NCBI RefSeq assembly: GCF_000429965.1
Contig: NZ_AUCW01000013.1
Location: 124,001-188,000, forward strand
Origin: Desulfogranum mediterraneum DSM 13871
GTDB taxonomy: Bacteria > Desulfobacterota > Desulfobulbia > Desulfobulbales > Desulfobulbaceae
DNA length: 64,000 nucleotides
Reading direction: 5' to 3'
A program made the position numbers and the translations under genes. The notes beneath the pieces were generated by a model. The model was given only the letters and a program-made list of their open reading frames with translations. It was not told the DNA's origin and did not search any database. Positions 26,694 to 35,764 of this stretch are shown here, in pieces (within the stretch, counting starts at the first letter, position 1; every line of letters starts with the position of its first letter).

Positions 26694-27395
26694 ATGGCCA
26701 GGCCACGATTCATCTGCTGTGATGACCGCCCAAACCTGATCCAGACCCTCTCCAGGGATATCCTCCGGGCCCTGGAGCAGGGCCTGCTCCGCCAGGACCA
26801 GGTGAGCATGGTCCTCTCCGGCGGCAGCAGTCCGCTGCCGCTGTTCCGGGAACTGGCCCGGCAGAACTTTCTCTGGCCCAGGGTAAGCATCACCCTGGCC
26901 GATGAACGCTGGCTGCCCCCGGACTCGCCCGAGAGCAACGAGGGTTTGGTCCGCACCACCCTGCTCCAGCACCAGGCAGCTGCGGCCGCCTTTAGCGGCC
27001 TCTACAACGGCGCAGCCTCTCCCCAGCTGGCAGAGGCCGAGGTCAGCCGCCGCCTTGCCCTCCTGCCCCGCCCCTTTGAGCTGGTGCTCCTGGGCATGGG
27101 CGAGGATGGCCACACCGCCTCCCTCTTTCCCGGCAGCCCGGAACTCAAGAGGGGCCTTGATCGTACCGAACCGGTTCCCTGCTGCGCTATCAGCCCGCCC
27201 CGTGCCCCCCACCTGCGGATGACCATGTCCCTGGACAGCCTGCTGGACAGCCGGAAAGTCCTCCTCCTTTTAACGGGAAAACAAAAGCTTGCGGTCTACA
27301 ACCAGGCCCTGGAGGGCACCGATCCCGAGGAGATGCCCATCCGGGCCATCCTTCATCAGGAGGAGGTGCCGGTCTCGGTCTACTGGGCAGCATGA
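26694..27395 (+). CDS. pgl: 6-phosphogluconolactonase, 233 aa
   Basis: Hydrolyses 6-phosphogluconolactone in the oxidative pentose phosphate pathway. Family motifs include the sugar-phosphate-binding LSGGSSPLPL near residues 42-51, TLADERWLPPDSPESN near 66-81 and the catalytic LLGMGEDGHTASLFPG near 132-147. The length is normal. AGGAA lies 6 bases ahead of the ATG, and the gene begins 8 bases after pyk, so they are co-transcribed. No glucose-6-phosphate dehydrogenase gene is visible beside it in this window. Confidence 0.94.
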   Translation: MARPRFICCDDRPNLIQTLSRDILRALEQGLLRQDQVSMVLSGGSSPLPLFRELARQNFLWPRVSITLADERWLPPDSPESNEGLVRTTLLQHQAAAAAFSGLYNGAASPQLAEAEVSRRLALLPRPFELVLLGMGEDGHTASLFPGSPELKRGLDRTEPVPCCAISPPRAPHLRMTMSLDSLLDSRKVLLLLTGKQKLAVYNQALEGTDPEEMPIRAILHQEEVPVSVYWAA

Positions 27396-27874
27396 GGCCA
27401 GCTTGATAAGGCCAGCTTGAAGAGTTGCGTTCTCTTCCAAGTCCGGCCTTGCCTGCAACAACTCCCCCCCCCGGAAGATCAAGCAGAGAGATACGGCAAA
27501 AGGTGTGCGGCCTTGACCTTGATCGAAAAATCTCCTTTTTCAAGGCTTGCTGGAGCGCAACTCTGCCCAGGGCCAGCAAACAATTGCTCCGCCCTGCTCA
27601 GGATGGCGCCTCAATTGACCTGGACTCCACTGGCGGCCGGCTGCTGCCCGCGGAAATGCGGTGCTCAACCTTTCCCAATCTGCAGGCGCTCCGGCCTGAT
27701 TTCCTGGGTCCTGAACTGCATTTCTCCGCGAAGGCTCACCTCTTTTCCCTGTCAACCAGGGGAAAAATATAGAAATTTTATTGGTTATGTAATATCTATG
27801 TTAATTTTGGATGATTTTTCGCTCAGCCTTGGGCAAAAACCCAGGATTAACTCTTTCCATACCCCACAGCTATC
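27396..27874. other. Gene-free stretch between pgl and pckG
   Basis: It holds the diverged repeat copy C at its 5' end. The 3' third (about 27765-27830) is markedly AT-rich for this genome and is the likely promoter region of pckG. A CTTGGG-CAAAAA-CCCAGG hairpin lies at about 27829-27846 in the presumed leader. I see no gene in it. Confidence 0.5.
27409..27546. repeat. Dispersed non-coding repeat, copy C (diverged)
   Basis: It shares the right-hand core with copies A and B: GCCTTGACCTTGATCGAAAA, then a TTTTTCAAGG end. Its left end keeps GCTTGAAGAGTTGCG...CTCTTCCAAGTCCGG in place of the CTTTTTCTTCCAATCTC of A and B. The middle is replaced by unrelated, C-rich sequence. A short direct repeat AGGCCAGCTTGA occurs twice at the left edge (27405-27420). 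Confidence 0.6.
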
Positions 27875-29869
27875 ATGAAAAATACTACTGGAACACCCGG
27901 TCAGACCCGAAGCAAGATGGATGTCGACATTTCACGCCTGGAAATGATGCGGACCTATCTCGTCAGCTTGATGGACGCCTCTAATCAGGAAAAATTGATG
28001 GGCCTCAGCCCGGAGGTCATCATCCCCATCTACAACGGCGCCACCCGCATGAGCCCTGCCTCCATCTTTATCAACACCGGCTCGGCAGAAGATATCGCCT
28101 ATGTCCGTGAGCAGGCCCTGGAGTTGGGTGAAGAGTTCCATCTGGCCAAGGCCAACCACACCTGCCACTTTGACGGCCCCAACGACCAGGGCAGGGATAC
28201 GGCCAACACCAAGTACCTGGCCTACACCGACACCGAGATCAGCTCCCTGCAGAAGAAAGAGGAACTCCATGCCGGTGTGGTGGAGGCGCGTAACATCATC
28301 ACCGATATCATGAAGCGCAAGGAGATGGTCATCTCCTTCATATCCCGCGGCCCTGTGGGCTGTCCGGTCTCCGACCCGACCCTCCAGGTTACGGACTCCT
28401 TCTATGTCACCCACAGCGAGTTCCTGCTCTACCGGATGATGAGCCCCAAGGCCTTTTCCGATGATGTGGCCAAGAAGGGCTACATGTTCATCAACTACCA
28501 CAGTGCCGGCCGCCTCACCGAGACCAAGGTCTCCGCCGACCTCAACCAGCGGCGCATCTATATGGATGTGGAGCGTTTCCGCTCCTACTCCAGCAACAAC
28601 CAGTATGCCGGCAACTCCATTGCCCCGAAGAAGATCAATCACCGCTTTGCCAATATGAACAATATTCGCAACCACTTTGGTGAACGACTGGACGAGCACA
28701 TGTTCATTGCCGGCTTTGAGATGGGGGATGAGGTCGTCTACTTTGGCGGCGCCTACCCCTCGGGCTGCGGCAAGACCGGTACCGCCATGACCGGCACCCA
28801 CCTGGTGGGCGATGACCTGGCCAAGATCTTCATCGAGCCCGAGAGCGGCGAGGTCCGGGCGGTGAATCCGGAAAAGGGGATGTTCGGCATCATCGAAGGG
28901 GTCAACCAGCAGGATGATCCTGAGACCTTGAAGGTGCTGGAGGGCGAGGGCAACGAGGTGATCTTCTCCAACCTGCTGGTCTCCGAAGGCCGCCCCTACT
29001 GGAACGGCATGGGCGAACCCTTTCCCAGGAAGGGACGCAACTTCCTGGGGGAATGGTCTTCCCAGGCAGGCACCCTGGCCTCCCATAAGAATGCCCGCTT
29101 CACCATCTCCCTGGATACCCTGGAGAACTATGATTCGGCCACTGAAGATCCCGCCGGAGTAAAACTCAGCGGCCTGCTCTTTGGCGGGCGGGACTATACC
29201 ACCATGCCCACCATCGTCATGGCCCACGACTGGATGAGTACCGTGGTCCACGGCGCCATCATCCGCTCCGCCACCACGGCCACCGAGATCGGCGCAGACG
29301 GCAGTGAGAAGCGCTCTCCCTATGCCAACGAGGCCTTTTTCCCCGGCCCCCTGGCCCACTACATCAACCACTACAAAGCCTTTGGCGAGAATCCTGCCAT
29401 CAACCAGGACAACCTGCCCTCGGGCTTCCAGGTGAACTACTGGCTGCACAAGAGCGGCCGCGGCAGCCTGGCACCGGGCGAGGCCGACGGCCTGGTCGGT
29501 GAGAAGCGGGACACCAAGGTCTGGATGCGGATCATGGCCCTGATGCACCAGGGCAAGGTGGAGAGCATCTGGACTCCCATTGGCCGTATCCCCAGGTACG
29601 AGGACCTGCAGCCCCTCTTCACCGAGGTGATCAACAAGGAGTACAGCAAGGAGATCTACACCAAGCAGTTCTCCCTCTACGTGGACAACCTGGTGGAACG
29701 GATCGACATGTCCATCACCGAGTTCTCCAAGGAAAAGGGGATGAACGACGCCTTCTTCCGGGTACTGTCCACCTGGCGACGGGACCTGATCGCCCTGAAG
29801 GCCTCTGCAGGCTCCATCGTCACCCCGGATGAGATGATCGCCTATGTGGCGGCCAATCAGCCCCGCTGA
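27875..29869 (+). CDS. pckG: Phosphoenolpyruvate carboxykinase (GTP), 664 aa
   Basis: Interconverts oxaloacetate and PEP using GTP, the entry to gluconeogenesis or an anaplerotic route. The nucleotide P-loop is YPSGCGKTGTA, with Gly299-Lys300-Thr301. It differs from the common PSACGKT version of this family but keeps the essential Lys/Thr. The substrate and metal region FISRGPVGCPVSDPTLQVTDS lies near residues 152-172, and a C-terminal FNWFR-like region is replaced by VNYWL. At 664 aa it is slightly longer than the usual 600-620. The start has no clear ribosome site; M15 at 27917 is an alternative. Classified by family resemblance as the GTP type. Confidence 0.88.
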   Translation: MKNTTGTPGQTRSKMDVDISRLEMMRTYLVSLMDASNQEKLMGLSPEVIIPIYNGATRMSPASIFINTGSAEDIAYVREQALELGEEFHLAKANHTCHFDGPNDQGRDTANTKYLAYTDTEISSLQKKEELHAGVVEARNIITDIMKRKEMVISFISRGPVGCPVSDPTLQVTDSFYVTHSEFLLYRMMSPKAFSDDVAKKGYMFINYHSAGRLTETKVSADLNQRRIYMDVERFRSYSSNNQYAGNSIAPKKINHRFANMNNIRNHFGERLDEHMFIAGFEMGDEVVYFGGAYPSGCGKTGTAMTGTHLVGDDLAKIFIEPESGEVRAVNPEKGMFGIIEGVNQQDDPETLKVLEGEGNEVIFSNLLVSEGRPYWNGMGEPFPRKGRNFLGEWSSQAGTLASHKNARFTISLDTLENYDSATEDPAGVKLSGLLFGGRDYTTMPTIVMAHDWMSTVVHGAIIRSATTATEIGADGSEKRSPYANEAFFPGPLAHYINHYKAFGENPAINQDNLPSGFQVNYWLHKSGRGSLAPGEADGLVGEKRDTKVWMRIMALMHQGKVESIWTPIGRIPRYEDLQPLFTEVINKEYSKEIYTKQFSLYVDNLVERIDMSITEFSKEKGMNDAFFRVLSTWRRDLIALKASAGSIVTPDEMIAYVAANQPR

Positions 29870-30196
29870 GCCGACGGATCAACCCGGGCCGGGGATCATC
29901 CTGGCCCGGGCCTAAGCCTTAAGACCGGTACAGCCGACCTCTCCGGCTGTACCGGCCCTGATGAACATGGCAAGGTTCTCTGCCCGAAAACCTTGCCGAT
30001 GGCCGCTGGCTGCGCCCCCTCCTCCCCAGGCCCTCCTTCGGCCCTGTCCCGGCAAAGAGCGACCGCTCCCTGTCAGAAATCCTGGCTCCACCCATAAAAT
30101 AGCTTGTTTCCACTTGTCTCTATCCCCTACTATGGGTGGAAACCGACAGGCGAAGAGACCTTTCCTGACCTACTCAACCTGAACACTCGGGATCCC
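29870..30196. other. Gene-free stretch between pckG and the histidine kinase
   Basis: Apart from the two hairpins listed at 29883-29955 I see no gene. The open frame beginning at 30104 is in frame with the kinase, but its first 31 residues do not look like coding sequence of the family. Confidence 0.45.
29883..29955 (+). terminator. Two perfect hairpins downstream of pckG
   Basis: CCCGGGCC (29883-29890) pairs with GGCCCGGG (29903-29910). Then CCGGTACAGCCG (29925-29936) pairs perfectly over 12 bp with CGGCTGTACCGG (29944-29955). Neither is followed by a T-run, so they are more likely transcript-stabilising or Rho-linked end structures than classical intrinsic terminators. Confidence 0.5.
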
Positions 30197-31492
30197 ATGC
30201 CCCAGCAAGAACAGCAGCCAGACCCGGCTGAACGATCCATTGAACGCCTGACCGAGACCCTCAAGCAGCTGCAGTATCAGCACCAGATGCTCCTCAAATG
30301 GATCAATGTGGCGGTGGTTGAGGTGGACCGTGAGGGTCGCATCATCGAGGCCAACCAGGAGGCCCTCCATATCCTGGGCTGGAGCCGGGAAGAACTGGTC
30401 GGCCTGGAGTGTCACCCCGTCATCCATCACACCCTGGATGACGGCAGTGCCTACCCCTGGGAATTCTGCCCCCTCTTTGCCGCCCTGGAAGACGGCAGCT
30501 CCCACCATGTGGACGGCGATGTCTTCTGGAAAAGGGACGGCTCCAGCTTTTCCGCAGACTTCATCGTCTGCGCCAACCGCAACGAGCACAATCAGATCAG
30601 CGGCGCCATCCTCACCTTTCGCAACATCACCGAACAGCGCCTCCAGGAGGCCAAAAGAGTCCACAACCTGAAGCTCCAGTCCATTGGCGAGCTCTCCGCA
30701 GGCATTGCCCATGAGATCAACACCCCGATCCAGTTCATCGGCAACAACCTCTCCTTTCTCGAACAGGGATTCGAAGACCTCCTCCAGCTGCTCCAGGAGT
30801 ACAGCCGCCTCAGGAAGAACGAACAACTCCGGCCAGTTTCAAGCGAGATCAACCAGCAGTTGAGCGACCAGGAAGAAGAGGCAGACCTGGAGTATCTCCT
30901 GGAAGAGGTTCCCAAGGCCTTTACCCAGACCCAGCATGGTGTCGACCGGGTCCGCGAGCTGGTCCAGGGGCTTAAGGGTTTTTCCCATAGCAGTGAGGAA
31001 ACCCGGCAGCTCACCGACCTCAACCAGGTGATCAACAACACCCTGATCGTCTGCAGGAATGAGTATAAGTACTGTGCAGAGGTGCAGCTTGAGCTGGGAG
31101 CGATCCCGGAGATCGAGGTATTTCAGGGAGATATGGGGCAGGTGATCCTCAACCTGGTGGTCAACGCGGCCCATGCCATTGCAGAAAAGACAAGCGCCAC
31201 CAGTGAACCGGGGCTGATCACCATTAGCAGCCGCGCAGATGAGGATAAGGTCCTCATCACGGTGAGCGATGACGGAGCGGGGATTGATCCCAAGATACGG
31301 GAACGGATCTTTGACCCCTTCTTTACCACCAAGGACGTGGGCCGCGGCTCAGGTCAGGGACTGGCCATTGCCCGCACCATTGTCAGCGAAAAACATGGCG
31401 GCACCCTCAGTTTCGACTCGGTCCCGGGCAAGGGGACGACCTTTACCATCAGCCTGCCGCGTCAGGCCGCCTCCCCAGAGACTCAGCCATAA
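30197..31492 (+). CDS. PAS-domain sensor histidine kinase, soluble type, 431 aa
   Basis: Signal-transduction kinase without membrane segments, so the sensed cue is probably cytoplasmic. Residues about 25-140 form a PAS domain. The dimerisation/phosphoacceptor helix contains ELSAGIAHEINTP with the phospho-accepting His near residue 170. A coiled-coil-like Gln/Glu-rich insert precedes the HATPase domain. The N-box QVILNLVVNAAHAI, G1 DDGAGI and G2 GSGQGLAIA are all intact near the C-terminus. The start at 30197 is chosen as the first Met before a Gln/Pro-rich lead; its ribosome site is weak. No response regulator lies beside it, so it is an orphan kinase. Confidence 0.88.
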   Translation: MPQQEQQPDPAERSIERLTETLKQLQYQHQMLLKWINVAVVEVDREGRIIEANQEALHILGWSREELVGLECHPVIHHTLDDGSAYPWEFCPLFAALEDGSSHHVDGDVFWKRDGSSFSADFIVCANRNEHNQISGAILTFRNITEQRLQEAKRVHNLKLQSIGELSAGIAHEINTPIQFIGNNLSFLEQGFEDLLQLLQEYSRLRKNEQLRPVSSEINQQLSDQEEEADLEYLLEEVPKAFTQTQHGVDRVRELVQGLKGFSHSSEETRQLTDLNQVINNTLIVCRNEYKYCAEVQLELGAIPEIEVFQGDMGQVILNLVVNAAHAIAEKTSATSEPGLITISSRADEDKVLITVSDDGAGIDPKIRERIFDPFFTTKDVGRGSGQGLAIARTIVSEKHGGTLSFDSVPGKGTTFTISLPRQAASPETQP

Positions 31493-31524
31493 AAAAACGG
31501 AGCTTCCCTGGCGGGAAGCTCCGT
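31491..31524 (-). terminator. Intrinsic terminator of the transketolase gene, likely bidirectional
   Basis: Perfect 12-bp stem ACGGAGCTTCCC/GGGAAGCTCCGT (31497-31508 with 31513-31524), loop TGGC. On the minus strand it is followed by a run of seven Ts (31497-31491). It sits between the convergent kinase and transketolase genes and overlaps the kinase stop codon. Confidence 0.85.
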
Positions 31525-31553
31525 GATAACCAACTGCTCGGAGATGAGGCGGC

Positions 31554-33443
31554 TTAGGCCATCAGCTCTTCGATCCTGGCGCGGATCTCTGCTCCGGACA
31601 TGCCCTGGTAGGGAATCTGTTCAGAGAGGCCGCCGGCACCGTCTTTCCAGGTACCCATGGCCGCATACCTGGGAGCAAAGCCCCGCTCCAGCAGCCAGGT
31701 TCCATAGCGGCTGCCCAGGCCGGTCTTGCTGTTCTGGGTCTCTACCACCAGCACAAAGGGACTGTTGCCCAGGGTGGCGATCATCTCTTCATCCACCACA
31801 TTAAGCACCGGCTTGTTGATCAAACCGACCTTGATTCCCTGGCTACGAAGCTCTTCCACCACATGGAGACAGCGGTAGAGCATCTCACCGTAGGAGACGA
31901 TGTAGCCATGTTCACCCGAACGAACCACCTCATCCTTGTCCGGGCTAAAGGTGTAGCCCTCGCCGTAGAGCTTCTCTCCGGCCTCATTCAGGATAAAGGG
32001 GGTGGCTGACCTGGTGGAGTAGACAAAACGCAGCCCCGCATCATGGTAGACCTTGCCGAGGATGGCCTTCAACTGGAGGGGATCGGCCGGGAAGTAGAGC
32101 CGGGTATTATCGTGCTCTGCCAGACCGTTATCGGCAAAGAAGTTGTTGATCCCGAAGTGACAGGTGTTGTCGGCCATGTCATCTACCCCGGAGTGGGAGA
32201 AGTGGGCCAGGACATTGGCCTGGTTGAGCCGGGCCATGGTAATCTCGGAGATGACCATCTCCTGAAAGGCAGAGAAGGTCCCGCAGATCCCCTGCTTGCC
32301 GGGTACAGAACCAAAACCTGCTGCCACAGAGAAGTTGTTGCGCTCCATGATCCCGCCATGGACATAGACCTCAGGACAGTTTTTGCGTACATGGTGCAAG
32401 CCGCAGGACCCTTCCAGGTCGGAATCCACCACGATCACCTTGGAGGCCGGCTCTTCAACCCCAGCCAGGATCTCAGAGATAATCTTACCGAACTCATCCC
32501 GGTTCTTGCCCTTTTCCACGCTGCTGCCCAGGAAGACGGGCTTCTCGCCTGCCTGCACCTCCTGGGAGAGCAGCTCTACGGCAGCGTTCTGGTTGCGGCT
32601 CTTCAAATAATCTATGGCCATGGACACCGGGATGACATCGTGGCCCTTGGGCAGCCCCTCAATACCGGGAACGCCCACGGCCATCAGCCGCTTGCAGACC
32701 ACTGCCGCAGGTCCGGCAGTGGTGATGGCCTGCTGAACCCGGGCAAAGAGGACATCCAACTCCTCACCGGCACAGCTCTCCACGGTCACGCCATGGCCGC
32801 CCAGGGTCTTGGCCACGTCATAGCCCTGCATATACTCGCTGGGATGACCGGCAATGGTGACATCGTTGTCATCGATCATCAGCTTGACGTTCAGTTTACG
32901 GGCCACTGCATAGCGGGCGGCCTCGGCGTCATCGCCCTCCTGCTGGGAGCCGTCGCTGCCGAACATGAACACGATCTTCTCCGGATGGGCCTCGGCAACA
33001 CCGTTGACATGACTCCAGAGATGGCCCAGCCTGCCGGAGCTGAAGAAGACCCCGTTCTCTTCGTCGCGTTCCGGATGACCGTAGAGTCCCTGGTTGAACT
33101 CCCGATAGTGGAGCAGGGATTCAGGCGCAGCATGACCGTTGAGCACCGCCATCATATACTGAATGGCCACCCGGTGTCCGGCCTCATCAAAGTAGACCGG
33201 ATAACAGGAGTCGTTGCCCTTCATAAAGCCATCGACAATGAGCAGTTCCGGCACGATATCAAAGGCGCCCCCGGTGTGGCCGCCCAGTCCTTTGGTGTTG
33301 GCCAGGGCAGTAAAGAAGACAATACTGTCGCGTACCAGGGAGATGTTGTTCTCCAGTGCGGCACGCTGCTCACCACTCATTCCCTGCTGGGTCAGGGAAA
33401 ATTGAAGCGGCGTGTAACCGGATAAGTCGATGGGAAAATTCAT
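31554..33443 (-). CDS. tkt: Transketolase, 629 aa
   Basis: Thiamine-diphosphate enzyme moving two-carbon units in the pentose phosphate pathway. The TPP motif begins at FGSDGSQQEGDD near residues 157-168 and ends with the downstream DDNDVTIAG near 190-198, a GDG-X-N variant. The N-terminal part carries the HTGG substrate loop near 57-60. The C-terminal transketolase domain ends in the expected ETQNSKTGLGS region. Slightly shorter than typical 660-residue enzymes. A GGTAGTATGG-rich leader and AGGA ribosome-like site precede the ATG. It is followed by a strong intrinsic terminator. Confidence 0.9.
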   Translation of the reverse strand: MNFPIDLSGYTPLQFSLTQQGMSGEQRAALENNISLVRDSIVFFTALANTKGLGGHTGGAFDIVPELLIVDGFMKGNDSCYPVYFDEAGHRVAIQYMMAVLNGHAAPESLLHYREFNQGLYGHPERDEENGVFFSSGRLGHLWSHVNGVAEAHPEKIVFMFGSDGSQQEGDDAEAARYAVARKLNVKLMIDDNDVTIAGHPSEYMQGYDVAKTLGGHGVTVESCAGEELDVLFARVQQAITTAGPAAVVCKRLMAVGVPGIEGLPKGHDVIPVSMAIDYLKSRNQNAAVELLSQEVQAGEKPVFLGSSVEKGKNRDEFGKIISEILAGVEEPASKVIVVDSDLEGSCGLHHVRKNCPEVYVHGGIMERNNFSVAAGFGSVPGKQGICGTFSAFQEMVISEITMARLNQANVLAHFSHSGVDDMADNTCHFGINNFFADNGLAEHDNTRLYFPADPLQLKAILGKVYHDAGLRFVYSTRSATPFILNEAGEKLYGEGYTFSPDKDEVVRSGEHGYIVSYGEMLYRCLHVVEELRSQGIKVGLINKPVLNVVDEEMIATLGNSPFVLVVETQNSKTGLGSRYGTWLLERGFAPRYAAMGTWKDGAGGLSEQIPYQGMSGAEIRARIEELMA

Positions 33444-33730
33444 AATAAATATCCTAGGGGGTAGTATGGAGTGTCAAAAACAGAAGGGTTTATCAATTTT
33501 TCTGATACAAAACAGCTGTGCTGCGCACACAGGTCTCTGCACAGATACCAGAATTATCAAAATCCGCAAGCCCATTTTTTTTCCCAGTCAAGGAGAGTTA
33601 CCCGGAGTTCAAGGGGGTTCCGGCCGGGTAAGGAGCGCGCATGGCCCTGGATTTTTACCGGGTTTCTGGTATACAGTTCACTCTGTTATCCTTCACGCCC
33701 TCAACCCTTCAACCAGGTCAAGCCCAGCCC

Positions 33731-34018
33731 ATGAAAACAATCAGAAGATACCATCTCCAGCCGAACAAACTGCAAACCATCCAGTTGCCTGCGGGCAGCG
33801 AGATCCTCAGCGTCCAGACCAAGGAAGATGACGCCCCTATCCTCTGGGCCCTGGTCGACCCAGCACAACCCGAGGAAGAACGCACCTTGAGCGTCTATGC
33901 CACGGGCACGGAAGTTCCGGATGATCCCGGCAGCTACTGCGGCAGTTTCCAGCTCTTTGGCGGCTCCCTGGAGTTTCACGCCTTTATCGAGCCGAGCAAC
34001 GAGAGCCGGGAGGGCTGA
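33731..34018 (+). CDS. DUF7352-like protein, 95 aa
   Basis: Small beta-rich protein. The order KTIRRYHL, then ILSVQ, LWALVDP, ERTLSVYATG and SFQLFGGSLEFHAF is the pattern of the DUF7352 family, which is common in phage and plasmid genomes and also on chromosomes. I chose the ATG at 33731. A longer open frame to 33641 adds residues without family support. No ribosome site is obvious. It lies alone between the divergent transketolase and the convergent purU. Function unknown. Confidence 0.72.
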   Translation: MKTIRRYHLQPNKLQTIQLPAGSEILSVQTKEDDAPILWALVDPAQPEEERTLSVYATGTEVPDDPGSYCGSFQLFGGSLEFHAFIEPSNESREG

Positions 34019-34059
34019 ACCATCCCGGCTGCGCCTCACCGCCTTTTAAGGCGCTGTCT

Positions 34060-34941
34060 CTAGGTAAAGACGATGGTCCGGTTCTGATACACCAGGGTCT
34101 GGTGCTTGAGGTGATGCCAGATGGCCCGGGAAAGAATGACCTTTTCCAGGTCACGCCCCTTACGGACCAGGTCCTGGACCGAGTCGGCATGGCTGACCTG
34201 GATCACATCCTGGGCAATAATCGGTCCCGCGTCCAGGTCGGCGGTTACATAGTGACTGGTGGCACCGATGATCTTGACCCCCCTCTCAAAGGCGGAATGG
34301 TAGGGCTTGGCTCCTGGAAATGCCGGTAAAAAGGAGTGATGGATATTGATGATCCTGTTCTGATAGTGATCGATGAAGGAACCGGAGAGGATTTGCATAT
34401 AGCGGGCCAGGACAATGAAATCGATCCCATGCTCGGCCAGCAGCTCCAACTGCTCGGCCTCGCATGCCTTCTTGCTCTGCGGCGTCATCTCAAAGTGATG
34501 ATAGGGGATCTCAAACTGCTCGGCGACCCCGCGCATATCTTCATGGTTACTGATGATCAGGGGAATCTCCACCCTGATCTCCCCTGATTTCCAACGGGCC
34601 AGCAGGTCATAGAGGCAGTGGGGCAACTTGGAGACAAACAGGGCCATCCTGGGCACATAGTGGGGCAGGTGCAACTCCCACTGCATCTGATACTTGCCGG
34701 CGATCAGGGTGTCAAAGTATTCTCCGATCTTTTCCTCGGGAATGGTGAACCGGCTCAGGTCCCACTCAACCCGCATGAACAAGACCCCCTGGGAGGCATC
34801 AACATGCTGATCCAGGTAGATGATATTGCCGTTATTCTTAAAGATAAACTCGCTGACCGAGGCCACGATACCCTTGCTGTCCTGACAGTGGAGCAACAGG
34901 ATTGCCGAAGATGCCTTTGCACCGTTGTATAGAGGTTCCAT
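34060..34941 (-). CDS. purU: Formyltetrahydrofolate deformylase, 293 aa
   Basis: Hydrolyses 10-formyl-THF to THF and formate, balancing one-carbon pools and supplying formate for purine synthesis. An N-terminal ACT domain (residues about 13-90) senses the Met/Gly balance in the E. coli relative. The formyltransferase domain follows, with the active-site INIHHSFLPAFPGAKPYHSAF stretch near 198-218 and the catalytic Asn, His and Asp (SHYVTADLDAGP near 229-240). Normal length. A GGATGAG-like ribosome site is seen upstream. It is transcribed alone. Confidence 0.95.
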   Translation of the reverse strand: MEPLYNGAKASSAILLLHCQDSKGIVASVSEFIFKNNGNIIYLDQHVDASQGVLFMRVEWDLSRFTIPEEKIGEYFDTLIAGKYQMQWELHLPHYVPRMALFVSKLPHCLYDLLARWKSGEIRVEIPLIISNHEDMRGVAEQFEIPYHHFEMTPQSKKACEAEQLELLAEHGIDFIVLARYMQILSGSFIDHYQNRIINIHHSFLPAFPGAKPYHSAFERGVKIIGATSHYVTADLDAGPIIAQDVIQVSHADSVQDLVRKGRDLEKVILSRAIWHHLKHQTLVYQNRTIVFT

Positions 34942-35293
34942 AATATCTTACACTCATCCTGGAGAAATATAATCCGGGTCAATCAGCCGGACCTTCCGGC
35001 TGTCCTGCCCATGGCCTGCCTGCCCTGATGCCGGCTCAAGGTCAACAGCACACACAAAGGGGGATAGGATAAAAGATCTGAAAGAGATATGCAAGGACCG
35101 GCAGAAGGCGCCGGCCAGGCACCTCAGCTGAGACAGGCCGAAGAGCCGCCGGGATAGGACGCAAAAAGGCTGCGCCTTCCTGGACGCAGCCTTTCAGGGT
35201 CGGTCTTGATCACAGATGCTCCGCGCTCTGCTTTCGCTCCCCAGGGGGGCAAAGTTCAAGAGCGGCAGGTGCTCCCTGTGCGGATGTGGAGTT
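34942..35293. other. Gene-free stretch upstream of purU
   Basis: Contains the purU leader and the terminator hairpin at 35163-35194 belonging to the next minus-strand gene. I see no additional gene; a short open frame near 35206 has no supporting features. Confidence 0.5.
35163..35194 (-). terminator. Intrinsic terminator of the STAS-like gene
   Basis: Stem AAAGGCTGCG (35165-35174) with CGCAGCCTTT (35185-35194). On the minus strand the hairpin runs into a T-tract (35167-35163). It lies about 100 bases beyond the stop of the gene at 35294-35734. Confidence 0.75.
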
Positions 35294-35734
35294 TCAGATG
35301 GTACACATGGTGGAGACCCGTTCGATCAGGAGATCCCACTGGCGGCCCTTCCCACCCAGCCACTGGACGGCCTCGGACTTGCTGGTAAAGATCTTGATCT
35401 TCCCCTGCCGCTGATGGTCTCGACTCTTCTCCTGATAGATCCTGGCCAGGTTAAAGGAGAGGGGATCCGGGGCAAGGATGGCGATCTTGAGCTCAGGATA
35501 CCTCTCCAACTGATCCTTATTGATCTTGACAATGGCTGCAAGCCGCTCCATGTCCACATCAGCGGCAAAACTTTCCACATCGGAAAAATTAATCAACTCT
35601 TTGGTGCTTGCACTGAAGTCGGGATGGGAGAAGACAGAGACCGCCTGCAACTCCAGGTCACTGGCAGTTACCTCACCAAAGAAATGGACGAGCAGCATCT
35701 GGTGTTCCTGATTAAAGACATTACATCCTGCCAT
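35294..35734 (-). CDS. STAS/SpoIIAA-like hypothetical protein, 146 aa
   Basis: Soluble protein with alternating strands and helices. The layout 'FFGEVTASDL...INFSDVESF...IAILAPD...IKIFTSKSEAVQWL' resembles the STAS/SpoIIAA-like (SEC14-linked) single-domain proteins common in Desulfobacterota. There is no signal peptide or membrane segment. An AAGGAGAG ribosome site lies 6 bases from the ATG. A perfect 24-bp palindrome sits 31 bases upstream and an intrinsic terminator lies downstream, so it is a complete single-gene unit with apparent control. The fold call is moderate; the function is unknown. Confidence 0.72.
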   Translation of the reverse strand: MAGCNVFNQEHQMLLVHFFGEVTASDLELQAVSVFSHPDFSASTKELINFSDVESFAADVDMERLAAIVKINKDQLERYPELKIAILAPDPLSFNLARIYQEKSRDHQRQGKIKIFTSKSEAVQWLGGKGRQWDLLIERVSTMCTI

Positions 35735-35764
35735 AGATCTCTCCTTTCGAGCTAGAAAGCGTTG

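Noticed and set aside
25123-26706. Long minus-strand open frame opposite pyruvate kinase
   Set aside because: Shadow frame without motifs; the plus-strand gene is complete and conserved.
27932-29548. Long minus-strand open frame opposite PEP carboxykinase
   Set aside because: Val/Gly/His-rich shadow of a real gene; no start signal or motif.
32043-33425. Long plus-strand open frame opposite transketolase
   Set aside because: No recognisable domain; exact antisense of a well-supported gene with a TPP motif and terminator.
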